This document shows, piece by piece, positions 13,832-19,906 of a DNA stretch of 19,906 bases; positions within the stretch are counted from its first letter, which is position 1, and each line of letters opens with the position of its first letter. The stretch is taken from assembly GCA_903941145.1 (NCBI GenBank), contig CAJANQ010000144.1:1-19906 (forward strand), written 5' to 3'. Made by a program: the position numbers and the translations under genes. The notes under the pieces are model-generated. The model was not told the origin of the DNA. It was given only the letters and a program-made list of their open reading frames with translations, and searched no databases. Source of the DNA: an uncultured Actinomycetes bacterium (lineage in GTDB: Bacteria; Actinomycetota; Acidimicrobiia; Acidimicrobiales; Microtrichaceae).

Positions 13832-14499
13832 CTGTTCCAGCGGGACTCGCCGAACTTGTAGCCGACGGAGCGGACCGTCTGGATGAGCGCCGCGTGCTCC
13901 TCGCCGAGCTTTGCCCGCAGCCGCCGCACGTGGACGTCGACCGTCCGGGCGCCGCCGTAGTACTCGTAGCCCCACACCTGCGAGAGCAGGACCTCACGGG
14001 TGTAGACGCGGCCCGGGTTCATGGCCAGGAACTTGAGCAGCTCGTACTCCATGTAGGTGAGGTCGAGCGGCCGGTCGTTGATGGCGGCCTGGTAGGTCTC
14101 GACGTTCAGGACGAGCCCCTCGTAGTGGATGACCTCTGGTCCCAGGTCGACGCCGGGCTCGCGGGCGAGCAGGTGCCGGACCCGTGCCTCGAGCTCGGTG
14201 GGGTGGAACGGCGAGACGCAGAAGTCGTCGAACACGTCGTGGCGGTCGACCAGGTCACCCACGTGCGTGCCCCGCACGACCAGCAGCAGCGGGGCGATCG
14301 CCAGGTCGCTCCGTCGCAGCGTGCGGGCCATCGCGAATGCTGCGTCCGGGTCGTCGTCGGCCACGACGACGGCGCCCGACCACGAGCCGGCCCGGGCCGA
14401 GGCCTCGTCGCCGGCGGCCTTCCATGGCACGCCGGCCAGGTCGAGCACGCGCACGACGTCGGGCGACGGGGGGTCGGGCCAGAGGAGCAGCGGGTTCAT
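13828..14499 (-). CDS. glnR: GlnR-type nitrogen regulator (atypical OmpR family)
   Basis: The 223-residue protein has a degenerate receiver domain (about 1-115) and an OmpR winged helix (about 125-220) with RPLDLTYMEYELLKFLA, GRVYTREVLLSQVWGYEYYGG and RTVDVHVRRLRAKLG, which match GlnR of Mycobacterium and Streptomyces as I know it. GlnR is an orphan regulator that switches on ammonium assimilation genes. The receiver lacks the usual paired acidic residues; ADDD at 47-50 is the only aspartate cluster near the phospho-site position. ATG 14499 lies 5 bases past the glnA2 stop on the same strand, so glnR is the second gene of a glnA2-glnR operon, and its own box upstream of glnA2 would give feedback. 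Confidence 0.9.
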   Translation of the reverse strand: MNPLLLWPDPPSPDVVRVLDLAGVPWKAAGDEASARAGSWSGAVVVADDDPDAAFAMARTLRRSDLAIAPLLLVVRGTHVGDLVDRHDVFDDFCVSPFHPTELEARVRHLLAREPGVDLGPEVIHYEGLVLNVETYQAAINDRPLDLTYMEYELLKFLAMNPGRVYTREVLLSQVWGYEYYGGARTVDVHVRRLRAKLGEEHAALIQTVRSVGYKFGESRWNS

Positions 14500-14504
14500 C
14501 GCGA

Positions 14505-15839
14505 CTACCAGCTCCGCAGGTAGCGCTGGATCTCGAACGAGCTGACGTGGGAGCGGTAGGCGTCCCACTCGGCCCGCTTGTTGCGCAGGAACCACTCGAA
14601 GATGTGCTCGCCGAGCGCCTCCTGCACGAGCTCGGAGCGCTCCATCTCGTCGAGGGCGATCGACAGGTTCTGCGGGAGGAGCTCACCACCCGACGCGCTG
14701 CCCTCGTCGAACAGGTTCGTGCTGGCCTCGGCCGGCAGTTCGTAGCCCTCACGGATGCCCTTGAGCCCGGCGGCAAGGATGACCGAGTACGCCAGGTACG
14801 GGTTGGCCGCAGGGTCCAGGGACCGGTACTCGAGACGGGTGTCCTGGTCCTCCTTGCCCTGCTTGGTCACGGGGACACGGACGAGGGCCGACCGGTTGTT
14901 GCGGGCCCACGACACGTGGACGGGGGCCTCGAACCCGGCGATCAGGCGCTTGTACGAGTTGACGAGCTGGTTGGTGACCGCAGTGACCTCACGGGCGTGG
15001 TGCAGCAGGCCTGCGATGAAGCCCTTGGCGACGACCGACAGGCCGTACTGGTCCTCGGGGTCCCAGAACGCGTTGGAGTCGCCCGACCAGAGCGACAGGT
15101 GCGTGTGCATGCCGGAGCCCTGCACGCCCTCCATCGGCTTGGGCATGAACGTGGCGTGGACGCCGGAGGCCATGGCGACCTCCCGGACGATCATCCGGAG
15201 CGCCATGACGCTGTCGGCCATCGTGAGGCCGTCCGCGTAGCGAAGGTCGATCTCGTGTTGGGAAGGAGCGTCCTCGTGGAACGAGTACTCGACCGGGATG
15301 CCGGTGGCCTCGAGCCGCTGGATGGTCTTGCGGCGGATGTTCGAGTTCTCGTCGAACGTCGTGAGGTCGAAGTAGCTGGCGTTGTCGAGCGGGACCGGCG
15401 TGCCGCCCAGGTCGTCGGCCGACAGGTAGAAGAACTCGACCTCGGGGGCCGCCATGAACTGGAAGCCGGCCGCTGCCGCCGCAGAGAGGTTGCGCTTGAG
15501 GACCTGGCGCGGGTCGCCCTGGAAGGGGGTGCGGTCGAGGTTGGTGATGTCGCAGAAGATCCGCGCCGTCAGCTCGTCGCCGTCGGCGACGCCGGGCATC
15601 AGCTGGAACGAGTTGGCGTCGGGGAACGCCAGCACGTCGCTCTCCTGCACGCGGCTGAAGCCGTCGATGGCCGAGCCGTCGAACTGGATGCCCTCGTCGA
15701 ACGCGGTCTCGAGCTCGACCGGGGAGATGGCGACGGACTTGAGCTGGCCGAGCACGTCGGTGAACCACAGGCGCACCAGACGGACTCGACGTTCCTCGAT
15801 GGTCCGCAGCACGTAGTTCTGCTGGTGGTCCTGATCCAT
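14505..15839 (-). CDS. glnA: Glutamine synthetase type I (GlnA2-like)
   Basis: This 444-residue enzyme makes glutamine from glutamate, ammonia and ATP. Conserved GS-I blocks are FDGSAIDGF (beta-grasp), AAPEVEFFYL and SGMHTHLSLW (active site), and NSYKRLIAGFEAPVHVSWA. Length and text fit the GS-I-alpha/GlnA2 group. At the adenylylation loop the usual NLY is NLF, with F377 replacing the modified tyrosine, so control by GlnE-type adenylylation is not expected. Some GlnA2/GlnA-like enzymes use polyamines instead of ammonia; that cannot be decided here. It is divergent from glnII across a GlnR-like box and followed at once by glnR. CAGGAT ends 6 bases before the ATG and may be a -10 or a ribosome site. 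Confidence 0.93.
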   Translation of the reverse strand: MDQDHQQNYVLRTIEERRVRLVRLWFTDVLGQLKSVAISPVELETAFDEGIQFDGSAIDGFSRVQESDVLAFPDANSFQLMPGVADGDELTARIFCDITNLDRTPFQGDPRQVLKRNLSAAAAAGFQFMAAPEVEFFYLSADDLGGTPVPLDNASYFDLTTFDENSNIRRKTIQRLEATGIPVEYSFHEDAPSQHEIDLRYADGLTMADSVMALRMIVREVAMASGVHATFMPKPMEGVQGSGMHTHLSLWSGDSNAFWDPEDQYGLSVVAKGFIAGLLHHAREVTAVTNQLVNSYKRLIAGFEAPVHVSWARNNRSALVRVPVTKQGKEDQDTRLEYRSLDPAANPYLAYSVILAAGLKGIREGYELPAEASTNLFDEGSASGGELLPQNLSIALDEMERSELVQEALGEHIFEWFLRNKRAEWDAYRSHVSSFEIQRYLRSW

Positions 15840-15891
15840 GCGGCCATCCTGTCAGCCGCGCCGTCCTGCCCAAAAGTGGGCGGCCGGCCAG

Positions 15892-15929
15892 TTCACGCGC
15901 CCGTAACAAAGGGGCAACGGCCGGGAAAA
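15892..15929 (+). promoter_or_regulatory. GlnR-like binding box between glnA2 and glnII
   Basis: TTCAC, GTAAC, GCAAC and GAAAA follow each other with exactly 6 bases between each. The central GTAAC-n6-GCAAC fits the published actinobacterial GlnR pattern (gTnAC-n6-GnAAC) well; the outer two are weaker. It lies about 53 bases upstream of the glnA2 start and 127 upstream of glnII, so one site could control both. Confidence 0.65.
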
Positions 15930-16006
15930 CGCCGCGGGGCAGTCTCTCCCCGTCGCCGTGCGTCCCCCGTTGTTGTTGGGGGGTCGCTGGGCGTGGAAAG
16001 GTACAG

Positions 16007-16030
16007 ACCGGTCGTCAGCCGACGACCGGT
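16007..16030 (+). repeat. Perfect hairpin in the glnII leader
   Basis: ACCGGTCGTC and GACGACCGGT are perfect 10-base arms around an AGCC loop. It ends 11 bases before the GAAGGG ribosome site of glnII, so it lies in the likely 5' leader or at the promoter. It could be an RNA hairpin or an operator. Confidence 0.65.
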
Positions 16031-16055
16031 GCAACTCATCTGAAGGGTGGCCTCA

Positions 16056-17066
16056 GTGGCGTATCGGGCTGAATACATCTGGATCGACGGCACGGAGCCC
16101 GTGCCGATGATGCGGTCCAAGACGAAGATCATCGAGGACGGCAAGGAGCCCGGCATCTGGGGCTTCGACGGTTCGTCCACCAACCAGGCCGCCGGCCACG
16201 ACTCCGACTGCGTGCTGCGTCCGGTCTTCCAGTGCCCGGACCCGCTGCGGAACCCCGGCGACATCCTGGTGCTCTGCGACGTGCTGCTGCCCGGCACCAT
16301 GGAGCCGCACCCGACCAACCACCGCGCCGCGCTGGTCGAGGTCGCCGAGAAGTACGCCGCTCACGAGTCGCTGTTCGGCCTGGAGCAGGAGTACACGTTC
16401 TTCAAGGAGGGTCGTCCGCTCGGATGGCCCACCGAGGGCTACTACTACCCGGCCCCCCAGGGCCCGTACTACTGCGGCGTCGGCGCCGTGGAGATCGCCG
16501 GTCGCGAGATCGTCGAGGCCCACACCGAGGCCTGCATGGACGCTGGGCTCGCCATCTGTGGCACCAACGCCGAGGTCATGCTCGGTCAGTGGGAGTTCCA
16601 GGTCGGCCCGGTCGGCCCGGTCGAGGTCTCTGACCACCTCTGGATGGCTCGTTTCCTGCTCTACCGCGTGGCAGAGGACTTCGGCGTGAACGCGTCGATC
16701 TCGGCCAAGCCGATCAAGGGCGACTGGAACGGCGCCGGCTGCCACACCAACTTCTCCACCAAGGAGATGCGGGAGAACTACGACGCGATCATCGCGGCGT
16801 GCGAGGCCATTGGCGGCCCGGGCAAGGTCGAGGAGCACCTCGAGGGCTACGGCCATGGTTTCGAGGACCGCCTCACCGGTCTCCACGAGACGGCCCACTA
16901 CTCGGAGTTCCGCTACGGCGTCTCCGACCGTGGTGCCTCGATCCGCATCCCGTGGCAGGTCGCCCTGGACAAGAAGGGCTACATCGAGGACCGTCGTCCC
17001 AACGCCAACTGTGACCCGTACATCGTGACGCGGCTCATCACCAACACGGTCTGCTCCGCCATCTGA
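16056..17066 (+). CDS. glnII: Glutamine synthetase type II (eukaryote-like)
   Basis: The 336-residue protein belongs to the short GS-II family found in eukaryotes, rhizobia and some actinobacteria. Matching blocks are YIWIDGTEPVPMMRSK, IWGFDGSSTNQA, LFGLEQEYTFF, KGDWNGAGCHTNFST and RRPNANCDPYIVTRLI. It makes glutamine from glutamate and ammonia as an octamer or decamer, and is not adenylylated. GTG 16056 is preferred over GTG 16047 because GAAGGG ends 8 bases ahead of it and the protein then begins MAYRAEYIWID. It is divergent from glnA2 with a GlnR-like box and a leader hairpin between, and is followed by a UUCG-capped hairpin. Confidence 0.95.
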   Translation: MAYRAEYIWIDGTEPVPMMRSKTKIIEDGKEPGIWGFDGSSTNQAAGHDSDCVLRPVFQCPDPLRNPGDILVLCDVLLPGTMEPHPTNHRAALVEVAEKYAAHESLFGLEQEYTFFKEGRPLGWPTEGYYYPAPQGPYYCGVGAVEIAGREIVEAHTEACMDAGLAICGTNAEVMLGQWEFQVGPVGPVEVSDHLWMARFLLYRVAEDFGVNASISAKPIKGDWNGAGCHTNFSTKEMRENYDAIIAACEAIGGPGKVEEHLEGYGHGFEDRLTGLHETAHYSEFRYGVSDRGASIRIPWQVALDKKGYIEDRRPNANCDPYIVTRLITNTVCSAI

Positions 17067-17082
17067 CGCAGCTGACCGTCCA

Positions 17083-17135
17083 CCCGGCCCTGGCCGGGAG
17101 GTACTGACCACGGGGGTCCTTCGGGGCCCCCGTGG
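17083..17135 (+). terminator. Tandem hairpins ending glnII, the second with a UUCG loop
   Basis: The first is CCCGGCC-CT-GGCCGGG (17083-17098). The second, 17108-17135, has arms CCACGGGGGTCC and GGGCCCCCGTGG, 12 pairs with one G-U, closed by the very stable TTCG tetraloop. It lies 41 bases past the glnII stop and ahead of the nadE promoter. No U tract follows. Confidence 0.75.
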
Positions 17136-17154
17136 CGCGTTCCGCCCCGTCTTC

Positions 17155-17160
17155 TACGCT
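17155..17160 (+). promoter_or_regulatory. -10-like box for nadE (leaderless type)
   Basis: TACGCT ends 7 bases before ATG 17168. There is no Shine-Dalgarno sequence between them. Confidence 0.55.
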
Positions 17161-17167
17161 GCCCCCG

Positions 17168-18916
17168 ATGACTGGTTCCTCTGACCGCCCCCGAGTCCGC
17201 GTCGCGCTGGCCCAGCTCGACCTGTGCGTGGGCGACCTGTCCGGCAACGTCGAGAAGATGGTCGACGCCTGGAGCCAGGCCGAGGCGGCCGGCGCCGACC
17301 TGGTCGTGCTGCCCGAGCTGGCCGTCACCGGGTACCCGCCGGAGGACCTGCTGCTGCGCCCCGGGTTCGTCGACGACTCCCACGCAGCCATTGCCGACCT
17401 GGCGGCGCGGACCGTCGGCCGGTGCGCCGTCGTCGTCGGCTGGGTGGAGGGGCACCGCCACATGGGCGCGGACCCTCACGACGGCCTGGACGGCCCGTGG
17501 AACTCCGCAGCGGTCCTGCACGGGGGCCGCATGCTGCTGTCGTACCGGAAGCAGGCGTTGCCCAACTACGGGCCGTTCGACGAGAAGCGGTACTTCGACG
17601 CCGGCCCGCCGTCGCAGCCGCTCCTGCGTGTCAACGGCGTCACCGTGGCCCTGAGCGTGTGCGAGGACGTCTGGGTCGACGACGGCCCGGTGGCCGCCTC
17701 AGTTCGCGCCGGTGCCTCGCTCGTCGTGAACGTCAACGCCTCGCCGTTCCACACCGGCAAGCAGGTCGTGCGCCAGGACATGTTGCGCCGCCGTGTGGCC
17801 GAGGTCGGCGTGCCGGTCGTCTACGTGAACCTGGTCGGCGGCCAGGACGAGCTCGTGTTCGACGGCGGCTCGATGGTCGTGGACTCTGACGGCGACCTGG
17901 TGGCCGAGCTGCCCAGGTTCGCCGAGTCGGTGCAGGTGGTCGACGTGCCCGTTGCCGCGCCGCCGCCCGGGATGGTCGAGGGGACCGTCGTGGAGGTGCC
18001 GACGGTGGCCGGCGACCTTCCTGCGCTGGACGCGCCGGTGCTGGCCGAACCGCTCGACCGGCTGGCCGAGGTCTGGGGAGCACTCGTGCTCGGGGTCCGC
18101 GACTACGTCGGCAAGAACGGGTTCCGCGACGTCGTGATCGGACTCTCGGGCGGCGTCGACTCGTCGATCGTGGCGGCGGTCGCGGCCGACGCGCTCGGGC
18201 CGGAGCACGTCCACGGGGTGCTCATGCCGTCGCGCTACTCGACGGGCCACTCGGTGTCCGACGCACAGGACCTGGCGGAGCGGCTCGGTATCGAGCACCG
18301 CACCATCGCCATCGGCGAGGCGCACGACGCGTTCGAGTCGATGCTCGCCGAGTCGTTCGAGGGCCGCGAGCCGGACCTGACCGAGGAGAACCTCCAGTCG
18401 CGGCTCCGTGGTGTCACGCTCATGGCGCTGAGCAACAAGTTCGGCTGGCTGGTGCTCACCACCGGCAACAAGAGCGAGACGGCTGTCGGGTACTCCACCC
18501 TCTACGGCGACACGGCCGGTGCGTTCGCCGTCATCAAGGACGTGCCCAAGCTGCTCGTCTACGAGCTCTGCCGCTGGCGCAACCGGTCCGGCGAGGTGGT
18601 CCCCGAGTCGGTGCTCACCAAGGCGCCGTCCGCCGAGCTCCGGCCCGACCAGCGCGACGACCAGAGCCTGCCGCCCTACGAGGTGCTCGACCCGATCATC
18701 GCCGGGTACGTCGACGGGGACCGCTCGGTCGACGAGCTCGTGGCCGAGGGGGTCGACCCCGCCGTGGTGGAGCGCATCGTGCGGCTCATCGACGTTGCGG
18801 AGTTCAAGCGCCGCCAGTCGCCGCTCGGCGTCCGGATCTCGGAGAAGGCGTTCGGCCGGGACCGCCGGGTCCCGATCACCAACCGCTATCGCCCGCACGT
18901 CGGCGGGAAGCAGTAG
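17168..18916 (+). CDS. nadE: Glutamine-dependent NAD synthetase
   Basis: The 582-residue enzyme couples a nitrilase-type glutaminase to NAD synthetase and amidates nicotinic acid adenine dinucleotide. The glutaminase triad is visible as E50 (VVLPELAVTGYPPEDL), K128 (YRKQALPNYGPFDEKRYF) and C165 (SVCEDVW). The synthetase P-loop GLSGGVDSS begins near residue 325, followed by MPSRYSTGHS and LTTGNKSETAVGYSTLYGD. Length fits the two-domain bacterial form. ATG 17168 is chosen over an open extension to GTG 17132, which would start inside the glnII terminator hairpin; TACGCT just upstream supports a leaderless start at 17168. It uses glutamine made by its two neighbours. Confidence 0.96.
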   Translation: MTGSSDRPRVRVALAQLDLCVGDLSGNVEKMVDAWSQAEAAGADLVVLPELAVTGYPPEDLLLRPGFVDDSHAAIADLAARTVGRCAVVVGWVEGHRHMGADPHDGLDGPWNSAAVLHGGRMLLSYRKQALPNYGPFDEKRYFDAGPPSQPLLRVNGVTVALSVCEDVWVDDGPVAASVRAGASLVVNVNASPFHTGKQVVRQDMLRRRVAEVGVPVVYVNLVGGQDELVFDGGSMVVDSDGDLVAELPRFAESVQVVDVPVAAPPPGMVEGTVVEVPTVAGDLPALDAPVLAEPLDRLAEVWGALVLGVRDYVGKNGFRDVVIGLSGGVDSSIVAAVAADALGPEHVHGVLMPSRYSTGHSVSDAQDLAERLGIEHRTIAIGEAHDAFESMLAESFEGREPDLTEENLQSRLRGVTLMALSNKFGWLVLTTGNKSETAVGYSTLYGDTAGAFAVIKDVPKLLVYELCRWRNRSGEVVPESVLTKAPSAELRPDQRDDQSLPPYEVLDPIIAGYVDGDRSVDELVAEGVDPAVVERIVRLIDVAEFKRRQSPLGVRISEKAFGRDRRVPITNRYRPHVGGKQ

Positions 18917-18932
18917 CGGGACTGCTACTGCT
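18909..18932. terminator. Bidirectional hairpin containing both convergent stop codons
   Basis: AGCAGTAGC and GCTACTGCT are perfect 9-base arms around a 6-base loop. The TAG stops of nadE (18914-18916) and of the marR gene (18925-18927, minus strand) both lie in the stem, so both genes end in the same symmetrical structure. Confidence 0.6.
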
Positions 18933-19374
18933 CGGCGAGGACGTCGCCGAGCATCGTGCTCAGCGCCGTGACCTGGGCGGGGTTGAGCCGCCCCAGGAAG
19001 TGGGTGCGCACCGCCCGGGCGTGCACCGGCCGTGCCTCCGCCACCTTGGAGAGTCCCTTGACCGTGACGCCGGCCAGGATGCCGCGACCGTCCTGCGCCG
19101 CCTTGGACCGGGTCACCCAGCCGCGCCGCACCAGGGCGTCAAAGCGTCGGGTCAGACCGCTGGGGGACAGACGGGTCAGCGAGGCCAGCTCGTTCATGCG
19201 GAGCTGGTGGTCGGGGGCCGACGACAGGTGGTCCAGGACCTCGAACTCGCCGAGCGACAGACCGGCCTCGGCCTCCAGATCGGCGTCGATCTTGTCCAGC
19301 ACCGTGTCATGGGCGCGGAGGAACCCGCGCCACGCGGCGTCGTCGGTCGTAGAGAGGGGGGTGGACCTGGGCAT
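18925..19374 (-). CDS. MarR-family transcription regulator
   Basis: The 149-residue protein has the MarR layout: N-terminal dimer helix (TDDAAWRGFLRAHDTVLDKI), then AGLSLGEFEVLDHLSSAPDHQLRMNELASLTRLSPSGLTRR as the winged-helix DNA-binding core split by the usual loops, and a wing with AAQDGRGILAGVTVKG. C-terminal helices carry NPAQVTALSTMLGDVLAEQ. Start ATG 19374 is chosen because the longer open frame upstream to 19866 overlaps the divergent gene and has no family text. TACGCT lies 9 bases before the ATG. MarR proteins usually control a divergent neighbour, so the gene starting at 19444 is the likely target. The ligand is unknown. Confidence 0.92.
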   Translation of the reverse strand: MPRSTPLSTTDDAAWRGFLRAHDTVLDKIDADLEAEAGLSLGEFEVLDHLSSAPDHQLRMNELASLTRLSPSGLTRRFDALVRRGWVTRSKAAQDGRGILAGVTVKGLSKVAEARPVHARAVRTHFLGRLNPAQVTALSTMLGDVLAEQ

Positions 19375-19383
19375 GCCGGTGAG

Positions 19384-19389
19384 AGCGTA
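19384..19389 (-). promoter_or_regulatory. -10-like box for the marR gene
   Basis: On the minus strand this reads TACGCT, ending 9 bases before the ATG at 19374. It is next to an A/T-rich run (AAAAAG) that is rare in this window. Confidence 0.4.
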
Positions 19390-19428
19390 CAAAAAGTTGC
19401 GACCTCCGTGCAGGGTGGAACGCGCCCG

Positions 19429-19434
19429 TATGCT
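19429..19434 (+). promoter_or_regulatory. -10-like box for the gene at 19444
   Basis: TATGCT, the best match to TATAAT-type boxes here after whiB, ends 9 bases before the ATG at 19444. It lies in the 69-base divergent gap with marR. Confidence 0.45.
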
Positions 19435-19443
19435 GCGGACCGC

Positions 19444-19906
19444 ATGACGAACGACCTCGGTGCCGGCAACAGCAGCGTCGACGGACTGTGGGGCCTGGCC
19501 CGACGTCTGGGTGAACTGCGCTGGGTGGAGTCGGAGCTGTTCGCGGTCAGCGGGGGATGGGTCCCCTCGACCGCCGAGCCTGACGTCCGCGTGGCCTGGG
19601 CCGTGCAGTCGCAGCACCACGGCTGGCACGCCGAGGTGCTGCGTGACCGGTTGCCCGAGCTCCGCCACCTCGACGTGGACACGCTCACCTCTGGCCCCGC
19701 CGGTTGGGACCGCACCCTGGCCGCCGTGGCCGCGCTGACGAGCACCCCTGAGCGGCTCTCGGCCTGGTTCGAGCTGGTCGTGCCGACGCTCGTGGCCAGG
19801 TACGAGTCCCTCACCGACGACCTCGACGAGGTGGCCACCCCTGGGCTTCGGCGCTGGGTCGACCACGTGCTGCTCGACGAGCGCGCCGACCTGGCCGACG
19901 GCCGTC
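19444..19906 (+). CDS. Unrecognised protein, possibly ferritin-like (partial)
   Basis: About 154 residues are visible and the frame runs off the window end. I do not recognise the family with confidence. The text is helical, beginning LWGLARRLGELRWVESELFAV and continuing VAWAVQSQHHGWHAEVLRDRLPEL. The placing of E24/E31 in one helix and H58, H59, H62 and E64 in the next recalls the metal ligands of ferritin-like four-helix proteins, but the exact ExxH is not complete, so this is only a suggestion. The start ATG 19444 fits TATGCT 9 bases upstream. It is divergent from a MarR regulator 69 bases away, which probably controls it. Confidence 0.6.
   Translation, partial: MTNDLGAGNSSVDGLWGLARRLGELRWVESELFAVSGGWVPSTAEPDVRVAWAVQSQHHGWHAEVLRDRLPELRHLDVDTLTSGPAGWDRTLAAVAALTSTPERLSAWFELVVPTLVARYESLTDDLDEVATPGLRRWVDHVLLDERADLADGR

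Noticed and set aside
14184..16043. Plus-strand open frame of 619 codons opposite glnR and glnA2
   Set aside because: Both genes beneath it have clear family motifs; the plus-strand text is shadow coding.
16007..16055. A glutamine riboswitch in the glnII leader
   Set aside because: The hairpin is a plain stem with no multi-helix junction or conserved glnA-motif bases, and those riboswitches are known from cyanobacteria and relatives.
17699..18898. Minus-strand open frame of 399 codons opposite nadE
   Set aside because: It has no recognisable motif and lies fully within the nadE coding region.

Overview
This is a GC-rich, gene-dense chromosomal window from an actinobacterium, most likely of the class Acidimicrobiia. 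That placement is inference. It rests on a WhiB-family protein, a GlnR-type regulator beside a GlnA2-type glutamine synthetase, a pair of ArsA/Get3-like ATPases near whiB (an arrangement I recall from Mycobacterium and Streptomyces), and many genes that look leaderless. I see no insertion sequence, prophage, CRISPR array, rRNA or broken gene. No stretch longer than about 220 bases lacks a gene.

Positions 1-5135: the start of a HemW-like radical SAM protein (minus, cut by the window edge), divergent aspartate-semialdehyde dehydrogenase (asd), a small MazG-like pyrophosphohydrolase, a secreted CAP-domain lipoprotein, tRNA-Pro(CGG), a stand-alone receiver domain, and two ArsA-like ATPases whose genes overlap by 4 bases. 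Positions 5160-7831 (plus): a membrane NfeD-type protein whose protease nucleophile seems lost, a whiB gene with an unusually clear promoter, and a NUDT19-like Nudix hydrolase. Positions 7839-9475: divergent mrp and erpA, an iron-sulfur carrier pair.

Positions 9498-13753: a two-part protein with a TerB-like front and a Coq4-like back (HDxxHx11E motif), a Tat-exported thioredoxin-fold lipoprotein without its usual cysteines, a compact fusion of a xanthine-dehydrogenase-type 2Fe-2S subunit with fragments of the molybdopterin subunit, ridA, and a 52-residue membrane protein. Positions 13828-18916 form a glutamine/nitrogen block: glnR sits directly behind glnA2, divergent from a type II glutamine synthetase, with a GlnR-like box between them and a perfect hairpin in the glnII leader. 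Glutamine-dependent NAD synthetase follows. The window ends with a MarR regulator divergent from an unrecognised, possibly ferritin-like protein.

Two themes link the genes. Iron-sulfur chemistry is heavily represented (HemW, WhiB, Mrp, ErpA, the 2Fe-2S fusion). Glutamine making and use are grouped under what looks like a GlnR feedback loop. The points most worth pursuing are the TerB-Coq4 protein in a probable menaquinone organism, the compact 2Fe-2S/molybdopterin fusion, the pseudoprotease NfeD next to the ArsA pair, the palindrome inside the whiB promoter, and the glnR-glnA2/glnII control region.
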